Assembly: GCA_034638255.1 (NCBI GenBank) | Contig: JAWPGT010000091.1 | Location: 1-64,000, forward strand | Length of the DNA stretch: 64,000 nt | DNA from: Coprinus comatus | Lineage: Eukaryota; Basidiomycota; Agaricomycetes; Agaricales; Agaricaceae | Reading direction: 5' to 3' | Shown: positions 46,301 to 54,987 of the stretch, one piece after another | How positions within the stretch are numbered: position 1 is the stretch's first letter | Layout of the letters: every line of letters begins with the position of its first letter | Program-made: the position numbers and the translations under genes | Notes under the pieces: generated by a model | Database searches by the model: none | Told to the model about the DNA's origin: nothing | The model's input: the letters and a program-made list of their open reading frames with translations, nothing else

Positions 46301-46534
46301 CTTGCTGAGGCAACCTATCTTGCACCCTCTCTCACCAAACCACTCTCCACAACCGATCTCATCGCCACCCGAGCTGTCCAACTACAAAAGCGGCCCAAGG
46401 ACCTTGAAAGAGTGAAGGAACTCGTTCTCAAAGCACGATATGAATCTATCCAACACTTCAACAACAAATTCGCATCTCTCATTCGTGACTTCAACTTCTC
46501 ACCTGGCTCACTCGTCCTCATTCGAAACTCATGA
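43358..46534 (+). CDS. pol: Pol of outer retrotransposon, main part (RT, RNase H, integrase)
   Basis: This continues the fragment at 34940-35094 after the inner element. RT motifs are IKAKIAAGVYEPSSSSYRSR, FDLFVGFDQRELSPESRDL, FQTPLGTLRLTSIPMGYTNS and the active site VPFVDDVPVKG. RNase H-like text is EVIFAVDTSHIAVGYIL and DAKYIKGMI. Integrase has a zinc part (HDEMGHKGIF..CHECQTR) and a catalytic core with EIVTDNGPAF and NSRANGPVERRHF. The frame stops at TGA 46532-46534 after LVLIRNS. The same frame then resumes with PRYFGPMVVLKRTTGGSYIL and FAAFRLIPYHPRDL, which belongs to the same protein, so the stop is a nonsense change, probably CGA to TGA. Beyond it the frame stays open into the LTR to 46987. 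A start at 43238 would lie in the inner LTR and is not the native one. Confidence 0.9.
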   Translation, partial: FTPIHKPQEIYEISFPNLENHTRTHEISSYAYKKVANRVKPVATTLPEDFRIVRRIPCNPLEFMPPLPTHPPDFSPGSHYTLEHMKTMNVNPDGFLWPEEEKLVHHLIRNQELGFAWTEDEKGKFSTDYFDPITIPTIEHIPWVLRNIPIPPGIYNQVVKIIKAKIAAGVYEPSSSSYRSRWFCVLKKDKKSLRLVHDLQPLNAVTIKDSGVPPIVEQYAESFGGRGCYGIFDLFVGFDQRELSPESRDLTTFQTPLGTLRLTSIPMGYTNSMQIQHGDLTFLLQDEIPDITVPFVDDVPVKGPKTRYELENGYETIPENPQIRRFVWEHLQNVNRIIQRISHAGGTFSAHKSHFCAPTAIIVGHLCTYQGRLPDTSRVQKIIDWPPCSNLTEVRGFLGTLGTIRTFIRNFAFISRPLVRLTKKGVEFYFGEEEQGAMDELKELVRNSPCIRAIDYTSNNEVIFAVDTSHIAVGYILYQLGDDGKRYPSRFGSITLNEREARYSQAKLELFGLFRALKDARIWLVGVSNLVVEVDAKYIKGMINNPDIQPSAAVNRWIAAILLFDFRLRHIPGKEHGPDGLSRRPRAPEDPEIEDDYEDWIDEANCFSINKTSPLDSISSALQSQDELHWIIATNTFAIEILNENAQVQQLLYSSHHPINPPLSRNASHIKIFANETSNTQPSPPLNIPRSDKAKARDLELRQVQALLTNPTRPPDLSDNALKRLIRYAAGFFVKDGRLWKKDVKAKHKLVVMEDRRLELIQQAHDEMGHKGIFTVRTRLLERFWWPYLEQDVKWFIKTCHECQTRLTHHFYIPPTVPTPFNLFRKAHIDTMFMPKSNGFRYIVHARCSLSSYPEWRMLRLENARTLGSFIFEEILCRWGAIEEIVTDNGPAFVQAAEYLSTRYKINHIRISPYNSRANGPVERRHFDVRESLVKAAGGDERHWTIAAPSVFWAERISIQKSTGYSPYYIAHGLEPLLPFDLAEATYLAPSLTKPLSTTDLIATRAVQLQKRPKDLERVKELVLKARYESIQHFNNKFASLIRDFNFSPGSLVLIRNS

Positions 46535-46848
46535 TACGACAAGGATGTTGGAGGAAAAGCAAAACCTAGATATTTTGGGCCAATGGTAGTACTCAAAAGG
46601 ACGACAGGAGGATCATACATTTTGGCCGAGCTTGATGGAGCAATCTCTAAACTCCGTTTCGCAGCATTTCGGCTCATTCCTTATCACCCTCGAGACTTAC
46701 GAGCTATTCCTGTCACCAAACTCACCGATGCCACACCAGAAGCTCTCGAAGACTTCACATACGACACCCAAACCCAAGACAACGACAACGTAGCAGCAAA
46801 CTCGCACTGTACACTGACCGGAGGTCAGTATTCAAAGTACCCAGGAGA

Positions 46849-47663
46849 TGTGGAGACAGACGATCGGGTACTTGAGAAATTACCATTTCCCAAGTCTTTT
46901 CCCTCCCCTAGTCTCCAGTTCAAACCTCAAGCAACGCACATTCCGGCCCCGACTACAATTTCCATTTCCAATCACGCTGGACCCTGACTCAACAACTCGG
47001 CCGTCACCACAACATCGGATGCTCCACATAGGCCAACGGTTCATTCCTTTCAGAAAAACTTCACCAGGAACAGCGCGCTCGAAACTCAGGAGACAGGGTC
47101 TACATTTCAGTTTGGACAGCTTAGCAGTAATAAAGGACACGAGGTCCGTTTCTTTCTTTTTCTTTTCCTTTCTTATCCTATTGTTTCTATTCCCTTTCAT
47201 TTCTTTTCGGCGCTCTGCGCTTCGGTGGTTCAACACCACGTCTGTTCCTGAGCATTCAACTGCTCTTTTCCTAGCTAAAAACATTTTCTTTATTCATTTT
47301 TCCACATGTCCGAAACTTTAATCTATGAACACGCGTACTGCTTAATGAACATTTCTAGTTTTGTGCCATAAACATGGGCTTCGAAGCCCTTCCTCGTTAT
47401 CCTACTCTCTAGTATAAATACTACGGACGATGTAGTAGAAAGACAGAAAATTTTACCCTCACTTTTCTGCTTATAACCGCTCTCGAAACTTACTCGAAAA
47501 TCGCTCACTTATTCAAACCTTCTCAAACTCTCGCTCACCACTCACAACGTTCCCTTCTCGAACCCTTCAACAGTAGTTTCGGACTCGAAGCTCTGACAGC
47601 TGACGGACGCAGCTGTACTCGCATTTATATATATATTGTTGTAAGACGTCTGTTTTCTCTACA
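46849..47663 (+). repeat. 3' LTR of outer retrotransposon
   Basis: 815 bp, nearly identical to 31604-32418 and followed directly by the ATAT duplication. No convincing polypurine tract was seen just upstream; only the short CCAGGAGA lies there. Confidence 0.93.
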
Positions 47664-48624
47664 ATATTGCACCAATACTTGAAAGGTTACTTGTGAAACG
47701 TGATGAATGCTTTATTAACTGGTGTTCGTCTCTTCTCTGCTCTGCTATCTCTCTCTGACCACCATTCCTCCTCAGTCACTGCAAAACACTTCCTCAAAAT
47801 CATAGAAGACCTTGTCTCGAAGCATCTAATTGGCCAAGAATGGTCATTGGATGGCATCTTTCTCTACACTAAACACATCCTACAACACTCATATAGGTTA
47901 TCCCTCATACTTCCTTCCATCGAAACAACCCTCACCGCAATCCTCTCTGCTGCAGAAGAATACGCTCAACATTCTCCCTCAGAATATTCTGTCCTGCACC
48001 CAAATCGATTCATCATTCCACATACACTACCTAGACCTGGCTTCAATGAAGACCTCAGATCTGTGTGGGCGATGATAGACAACTTCAACGTGAGATTGAA
48101 GGAGGTATGGGGCATATATGAGGTCGTTGAGCCTAGCAGTAATAGATCAGGAAGCGTAGAGCATATATCGACTTCTGGTATGTCACAAGTTTATCTCTTC
48201 CCGTCATGTGTCTAATGGTTTGCTCACAGTCGAAGACTTACACCATGAAACAACTGGCCGAGTCGTTCCTGCCACACAGTCTACGGAGGATCTACTCACG
48301 GTCACTACACCCTCCTTATCAGCTCCTTTGCAATCAAACGAATTTCATGAAACAGCTACTACATTGGGCATTGGCGCTCAAAATCCAGTTTCACCCGTTC
48401 TCTCATCATCGCAAGATTTTGAACTTTATTCATCCAATACCCTTTTGGCTATGCTTGCTCATCATCGGGCCGAGCAAGAAAACCTACTTGCCCAACTACC
48501 AGTCACAAACACGATTCAAATTTCCGAGATCCAACATGGCACTATGTCCAGTCACCCCACATTACTTCTTCCCGACGACACATCTACCAATCAAGATTCA
48601 CACGTTATCACTCCCCCTTCATAA
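47664..48624 (+). pseudogene. DUF6535 membrane protein, copy 2, 3' part
   Basis: Directly after the second LTR the coding resumes IAPILERLLVKRDECFIN. A roughly 50-nt intron (donor gttcgt, acceptor cctcag, as in copy 3) joins to TAKHFLKIIEDLVSKHLIGQ, then LHPNRFIIPHTLPRPGFN and ..HISTS. A last intron leads to VEDLHHETTGRVVPATQSTE and the stop at 48622-48624. No stop or frameshift other than the insertion is seen, so the gene was probably functional until the element arrived. Confidence 0.85.
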
Positions 48625-49499
48625 TCGATGGTGCCAGGACCATAAACCAAGCCTTGTTCTTGGCACCAGTATCATGTCAAGATCCATAAGCTGCAACTCA
48701 ATCTTCACCTACTGATTGTCATGCCGAAGAAACCATTGGCCTGGTCCCTCAACCAATACCGGGATCTACCCTTCGTAATGATAACAGAGTATTGCAGTTT
48801 GGTGATTTTGTCTCAAGAAATACCTGAGTTATCAGTTTCAGCAAAGGACGGAACAGCCTGAACAGATTGTTGTGATATTAAATCAGGGAATAGTATCGTT
48901 AGGAACAATTGTCTGTACTCTAATCTCAATAACCAGTTTATTAAATATTCTCTGACCACTAAAGACCACTTGAATTTTTAAAGTAAGAGATGTGTTCGAG
49001 TTGTTGAGATTGAGACAAGGGTAACAAAACATCTGGGAGAAAGTGAAATAAATAAATAATAAAAACCAAGTGTAGAAAAACGATGGGAATTTCGGGAAGA
49101 ATCTTGGTTGATAAGGTCAAAAAAGTATTAATATTGCAGGTGTACTAAATCCTTCGAGGGTGTTACAAGTGATTGTTCAACTAAAAGTAGATTGACTAAG
49201 TATCACGAAGTATATAGCACCAATACGCAATAAAAAGAAAAAATAATGGATATGAGAAATGAACGAAAGAAACAACGTATCTCCATCTTGTGTATGGACC
49301 TTCCTGTCCTGTTTTCCCTCTTTGAAATATCTCGTCCACCCTACTGTGCACCGTTCACTTATGTAGCACTCGTACCCACACGTGTACCCATATACTCAAA
49401 TGCATTCATACTCCCACTATCCATTAACACGTTGACTATAAGATTCCAAAGAATCAGCACACGTGTATAGCGGTGTGATTTGTACCAAAGATATACGGT
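48625..49499. other. Spacer, partly duplicated downstream
   Basis: AT-rich spacer without a recognised gene. Parts near 49090-49500 resemble 58240-58560, for example the segment starting tgtatggacctt and the one around ggtgatttgta. This marks it as part of the segmental duplication. Confidence 0.5.
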
Positions 49500-50652
49500 A
49501 GTCCAGTCGCGTTGTTGCTTGCTTATTGTTGTAGTAGATTAGTGTTGAGCGTGATGTTGGAGAAGATGGCTCGATAAGGTATAGAAGCCGGCGGTGTAAG
49601 ATAAATGCCTGTAATCCTTGTCGTATGGTTGTGACACTCGATTTGATCAAAGATTGTGGTTGCTCCGTTTATCGAAACGAATTGCTTTAAACCGGTTTCA
49701 GATGGATACGCGTTTGAGAAAAATGGAAGATACAGAAGAGGAAAAGGGAAAAGGAAAAGAAAAGAAATCAATGAAGGGACGTAAAACGTACTCACCTTGT
49801 TTTCAAGCATACACACAGACCAATCTTCTGTGGAAATGCCATTATCAATCTTTACAGCTCCAGTCTATATGTCGAAAGAGGCAACCAACGATCCCTCTGA
49901 TTTACACAAAGATAATGGCAGAAAACGAGTAGGTTCTTGTAGATCCAACGTGTCACTAAAGTGTTGGGTTTGGAGAAGGCAAACGCGTGTCGAGGACGCG
50001 TGTGGCAGTGTAGAATGGCCCAAGCTGCAGATAGGCCAAACTATACCGTGATTATTTTTCTTACTCATCTTCGTTCGCTTGGACCTTCCCTTATTGTTCT
50101 CAAGTATGTACTTAAGCTGTATGTGCACCACATTGTACCCTCAGTTCTCGTCTTCGAGTCTGAGGTTAGTATCTATACCACTCTTCGTTCTACTACTTAC
50201 TGACTACCATCATGTAGTTCTTACTTTGTATTCTTATCAGGTACTATTAAATATACTAGTTCTCGTCTTCGAGTCTGAGTTCTTACTTTGTATTCTTATC
50301 ATAAAGTACATTAAGATGACCGATAGTGTAGAGCAAGGCAAGAAAGATGACCGATAGTGTAGAACAAGGCAAGAAAGAACTCACGAGATAAACCAATCTG
50401 ATACTGGTCTCCTTCGCTGGTTTTTTCTTTTTTAAATTCACCCGCTTGAAACGTAGGCGTGAAAGTGTGGAACACGATCCTAGCTCTGATAGTACCAGGA
50501 ATTCGAAGGGAAGTTGTGGTTGAGAGTGAGAATGAGCTTTGGGAGTATACAATTGACTGAGATGAGGACCAACTCACAGCATAATAACATGCATTCCTTT
50601 CAAGCATATCTCGACTGATTCCTGTAGACTCTATCTCATTTCCCCAGTTCAA
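49500..50652 (-). pseudogene. Unrecognised minus-strand gene or remnant
   Basis: Pieces look coding but do not join cleanly. They are MNWGNEIESTGISRDMLERN at 50652, LDLQEPTRFLPLSLCKSEGS near 49930, a part ending MLENK near 49800 followed by a good donor gtgagt, and a last part FVSINGATTIFDQIECHNHT..ITGIYLTPPASIPY ending near 49526. An in-frame TAG after LVASFDI argues for decay. I do not recognise the family. The counterpart region in the second duplication unit (58560-58960) is even more degenerate. Confidence 0.3.
50317..50378. repeat. 31-bp tandem duplication
   Basis: The unit starting atgaccgatagtgtaga is present twice back to back with one difference (g/a). Just upstream, agttctcgtcttcgagtctg is also repeated (near 50143 and 50261). 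Confidence 0.8.
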
Positions 50653-50929
50653 ATGTGTGTAACGCCTCGGTACTAGTCAAGACCAGCTCCTGCTCTTGAT
50701 AAGCGACATTAATGTGAGCAGCGCCATCGTATGAGGTGAAGCTCTTGCATAACCTCTACTCCAATGGCCATTCTGTACAAAAACACACAAGTGAACATGC
50801 GGATCCTGTTCAGCCGGAGTCAGATTGAGAAGATGTGCTATGAGCTCACCACCAAAAGTTGATGTGAGTAGCGACAGATGATTTGGTGTGTTTCCAATGA
50901 GTGAAAGAGAGTTTTGGCAGCAATAAAGG

Positions 50930-51880
50930 AGCCTGGTTCGGACAACATCTTTGTGCGTTTCTGTGCTTTCAGTAAATTTAAAGCCTGTATTCTGAGTTAA
51001 TTTTGTGTCGCTTTGAGTTGTTCGTCATAAGTATGTAGAAGCAATTGGTGACATCACGTTAATTTCATCAACGTTTCGACCATCACGTCACCTTCTCTCT
51101 CCCTTCAACCAGCAACTGATACGCTCTGGCTATTCATGTCCTTTCTCCTAATTGTTGGCTACCAGTCTACCAGTCTCTCTCCAGGTCTCACTCGCTTGAA
51201 CGTGTTGGGGCTTTATCTTCGTATCTCAGGTCCAGGATATATATTGCTCTCCAAGTATAGGATGCAAAGCCTTTAAAAGTTCAAAAGTACCCTCGGCGCC
51301 TTTTTCACCATTCCAGTGTCTGTCTTCAACCCGAGATTGACTTGCACTGGTCGTATACGTAGTCACTCGGGTCTCTGAATCGTGGATGGGTACATTGTGG
51401 TTAGGAAGGACTAGTGTGAGTCATGACATCTATACAACAGGCGTATACACTCAACCCGACACCAGCGTACCTTTTCACTCTCTACCTCCATTACCCGTCA
51501 GTTGTCACTGTCGACGAGATGGTCATTCGTCTGCCAAAACCCACGATGAAGACCTGTAGCCTGACTGGACTTTGATCGATGACCCCAACAAAGAGTTGAG
51601 GCGCACATACTTAACCTTAAGGCATATCCGATCCTTTCCTCAGACACCATTACCGTGTGCTTTTGTTTCCTTTGTCACGATGTATACAGGAATTACCAGA
51701 TATACAGGTTGTTCAGAGATGTGGTTAACAATGTTTCAATGAGAAGGTTTAATCCTCCTGAGACGTGGTGCGTGCCTGCGCTGCCCAGTTACAATTGCTT
51801 TGTTTGGTTTTTCTTCTCCTCCGTTTGGGTTGAGATTTTGAGGATCTCTCTGAAGTTCTAGTACCGATCAGAAAGGACTT
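50930..51880. repeat. Duplicated block S1 (segmental duplication, first copy)
   Basis: Colinear similarity to 58990-59880 is visible in many short shared runs. Examples are gtgcgtttctg, ctttcagta, accagtctctct, gtcactcg, gtgagtcat, the region around ggttgttcaga, and aggatctctctgaagttcta versus aggatctctttgaggttcta. No conserved ORF explains it. Confidence 0.7.
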
Positions 51881-51889
51881 GGTATAATT

Positions 51890-53200
51890 CGCCCGTGTTT
51901 TGGTTCTCAGTTTCTCCCTCCCCCCCCCCTCTCTTTTACTCTGTAGCGTCACTTTCCTTGCCTCTTGCCCGTTCGATCAGCCCTATTATCTTCGTTGTTC
52001 ATGGATCCGGCCTATCTATCGCATATTACACCTCCTTCGAATCAATCTAAGCAATGATAGGATGCTATTATCACCTATCTCCACACTCCCATTTCCTCCT
52101 CCTCCACCTGACCTTGTTCCTGTTCATCCACCACTCACAGCTGACTCGAATATTCAGGAAGCCTTGGATGACGAGCCTGAAGCTACAAGCAGTGATCAGT
52201 CGGTGTATCAACTTGACATTGACAGTCGTGAGACTCGAGACCAAGTTTTAGTGCCGGATGCCTGGACGGCGCTTCTAAACTGCATAGACATCCCCCTGGA
52301 TGTATGGATTCTAGGTTTCAAAAGAGTGCTAGGATATGGTTAAAGAGATTGAATAAAGGTGATCCAAAATATGTAAGTAAAATTTTCTGGCACGCTCATT
52401 TCTGACATTGTCACTGAATTTTGTTTTATACTAGATTTGCGAGTCACGTACAATCCAGAGTTCGACATGATCGTAAACGTATACGGTGTCAATTATGTGT
52501 CGCAACACGATGTATTTGCTCACGTACGAAAGCCTTCAGAACGCGAGTGATTATGGAGAAATTGGGGTTGAAGGGAACAGTACGATTATCTTGTGAAACG
52601 TGTTTCTCCAAGAGGAAGTGGTATGTGTGTTAGTCAAGTTGGAGCACCACCGTGGCGATGGCAAGCCCGGTTATCAGACTTTAGTTTCGACGAGGAATAG
52701 ATCCAAGAGGAAAGGAAAGGGAATGGTTAAATGGAAATGGAAGTGAGAATGGTCGTGGAGGAAGAAATAAGAGACCGACACCCGTGCTATCAAGCGTTCG
52801 TCAGCCTTCGCATTTCTTTCATTGTGACACGGTTCATATTATTGTTCCAAAGCCACACCCAAAGCCGAAATCGAAGTTGAGTCAACAGAAGATGAAGCTG
52901 AAGGTAAATTTGACTCTGATATAGAAAATCAAAAGAAAAGCTTGCCTTGCGTTTGGAAGAGACCCGCTCCTCAAAACATCATTCATGCCGATGACGTATC
53001 TAGCCCAAAAATTAGGAGTGGGGATTTAATCACAGAAGCCAATGTTGCAAGTCGTCGGGTCTCGCAGAGTATCCAAACGAATTCGTACCATCCTTCAACG
53101 TAGCACTCCTACTACTATGATTTCGTTTGTTCAAGGTCGTCAACTACTACTCGAGCTCTTCGAAAGCATCAGTTAGGTATTCAGCAAGGATGATTGGATC
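51890..53200 (+). pseudogene. Cys-motif locus, copy 1, degenerate
   Basis: An open stretch (SNIQEALDDEPEATSSDQSV, near 52150) and an exon pair GDPKY-intron-ICESRTIQSS (intron about 52375-52435) match the two later copies. The Cys-rich part is broken here by stops after SST; in another frame RIRCQLCVATRCICSRTKAF remains. The later element ..TEANVASRRVSQ (near 53030) also matches. The best-preserved copy is at 60890-62168. Function is unknown. Confidence 0.5.
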
Positions 53201-53874
53201 GCGTTTATCCTCACTATATATTGTGTATCAAATGATATATATGATTTCACGCTGGCCAATGTGTTTTTATATCTTCAGTAATTTTAGCCTACATTTCTTC
53301 CTCGATGTGCTGACCATTCTTCTCCAGGCCACTTATTACACTTTGGAGAATGGGATGAGGTAATGACATTGTACATACAACTTGTTGGTGTCTTGACTAT
53401 TATAGTATCTCGCCTATGCGATAGTTATAAATCAAGGGATGTTGAAAACCGATGGACTCAGAGTCGGCAATTGTCACGACCCACTAGGGCATATTACATA
53501 TGAGAGAATAACACATTAGAGTCGGAGTAATGGAACGTTAAAATGCTTGAGATTGACGCTCACTACCCGAAATTGATTAAGCGCTGATATTGAGAGTGGT
53601 GTTGGTAGCCATGTGTATAAAACAACCATGAGGACTTGAAGGTCTAACATATTGTTTTGTCACACATATGTATGTGTTTCCGCGCAAGGGAGTTCGTTAT
53701 CTTATTCTTTACAAGGGTCAAATTTCAAAGCTGGTCGATTTAATTTCAAGCTGATGATGCGAAAGCTCATGCCATGTTTACCGAGTTTCGTTTGGCATGT
53801 AAGAAAAATCGTCTAAATTTAAACCATTCTCACACCAAATGCCACACAGGGTTGAAGATATTGACGTTTGATCA
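53200..53874. other. Intergenic, no gene seen
   Basis: A short stretch near 53275-53330 (cttcagtaattttag..cctacatttcttcctcg) resembles the start of block S3 near 62498. No coding feature was recognised. Confidence 0.35.
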
Positions 53875-53882
53875 GGACTAGG

Positions 53883-54816
53883 CAAGGGGCCGGATTCCGA
53901 GCAATCCCTGACGCATAGTCATTTGTGAGAATCGCCATATATGGAAGAAAAAAAAACTGTCCAAAGCAGGGTCTCTTGTCACAGACTACAGTGGGAAGAT
54001 CACTGATAGATATGATGTCAATATGTAGATAAACATATTGTTGTGTATCCAACTAGCATCGAATGCATTTCTACTTGATATCTACGGACTGATAGTACAA
54101 CTCCAATATAAGTCTACGGTTGTCAGTAGTTATAGTAAGTAGGTGTATAGCCTGAGCCCTGAAGACAGAAAATACAGCAACAATAGTCTTAGAAACGTAG
54201 TGGGCTATACTGTGTTACTATACTGAATATTATAAAAGTGAGAACTCAAAGACAGAAAACATTAAAAACACAACTTCTCAATGACTTCTACACTCCCAAT
54301 CACTATTACTCTCGACTCTCTCACTGGTATTGGCCCTCCAATGCAGTTAACATCGATCCAAAAATTCCATCCGCATTCTCACTCCCAGACATTCCTCTTC
54401 AAATGATTATTGATATGCACGTGTCAAGTAAAGAGGAGCACCGGATGGGCATATTTCCAGATAATACTCGAGCATATCGTGAAGAGCTATCTATAGATTC
54501 TATACCTGGTAGCGATGATATTGCTGTTCTTACCCATGACCTACTACAGAGGGGAAAACGTCAACGGGGTAAAACAATTACTGACTCGGACGCAAATAAC
54601 AAAAGGTTAAGATTGTGTGCTGTTACATCTAGTACATAGTATGTACAATATCTGTCTACTACGTAGTACATAATCTACATCTACTCTATGCTATCAGTTA
54701 ATTATCAGCGATGGCTCGGGACCGTGACATAATGTGACTAGTGTACTTTTGCTTTTGTTTTTGGCGATTCCCACGAATGACTCTGCGTCAGGGATTGCTC
54801 GGAATCCGGCCCCCTG
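53883..54816. mobile_element. Non-autonomous hAT-like MITE
   Basis: Terminal inverted repeats of 54 bp (53883-53936 and 54763-54816) differ at only four positions and begin CAAGGGGCCGG and CAGGGGGCCGG. A perfect 8-bp duplication GGACTAGG flanks both ends (53875-53882 and 54817-54824). An 8-bp duplication with CAGGG-type ends is typical of hAT elements. At 934 bp without transposase, it would need a helper. Confidence 0.92.
54281..54639 (+). CDS. Small ORF inside the MITE, unknown
   Basis: If a consensus intron (54327-54388, gtattg..cccag) is removed, a 98-aa frame starts MTSTLPITITLDSLTDIPLQ. It continues ..DMHVSSKEEHRMG and ends KRLRLCAVTSST at 54639. The frame is also open unspliced from 54238. 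No domain was recognised. It could be captured host sequence or chance. Confidence 0.25.
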
Positions 54817-54987
54817 GGACTAGGAAATGATGTTAGGCTGCACGCCGAGGGTCGTTATCCCCCATTGGAATGCCGACTACTACATGGTAGTCTGAGGCAC
54901 GTGTACTATTCCAACGAGACTATCCTCCAGCACGTCCCCCCCCCATCTTGAACCTCTAAACCTCGAATGACAGCGAACACCTTTTCC

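Larger units (their letters stand above)
31604..47663 (+). mobile_element. Outer Ty3/Gypsy LTR retrotransposon, interrupted by an inner element
   Basis: The 815-bp LTRs at both ends begin TGTGG and end TACA. A primer binding site, a gag-protease ORF and a pol ORF (RT, RNase H, integrase) lie between them on the plus strand. The ATAT target duplication fixes the borders. A chromovirus plus its 5-bp duplication (8268 bp) sits in pol; without it the element is 7792 bp. It has no chromodomain and belongs to the Gypsy lineage with a DEGS protease motif that is common in Agaricomycetes. This copy is not autonomous: pol is split, and integrase is followed by an in-frame stop. Confidence 0.92.

Noticed and set aside
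46583..46987. Separate gene after outer pol
   Set aside because: It is in the same frame as pol and has the family's C-terminal text; it is pol beyond a nonsense codon, plus LTR.
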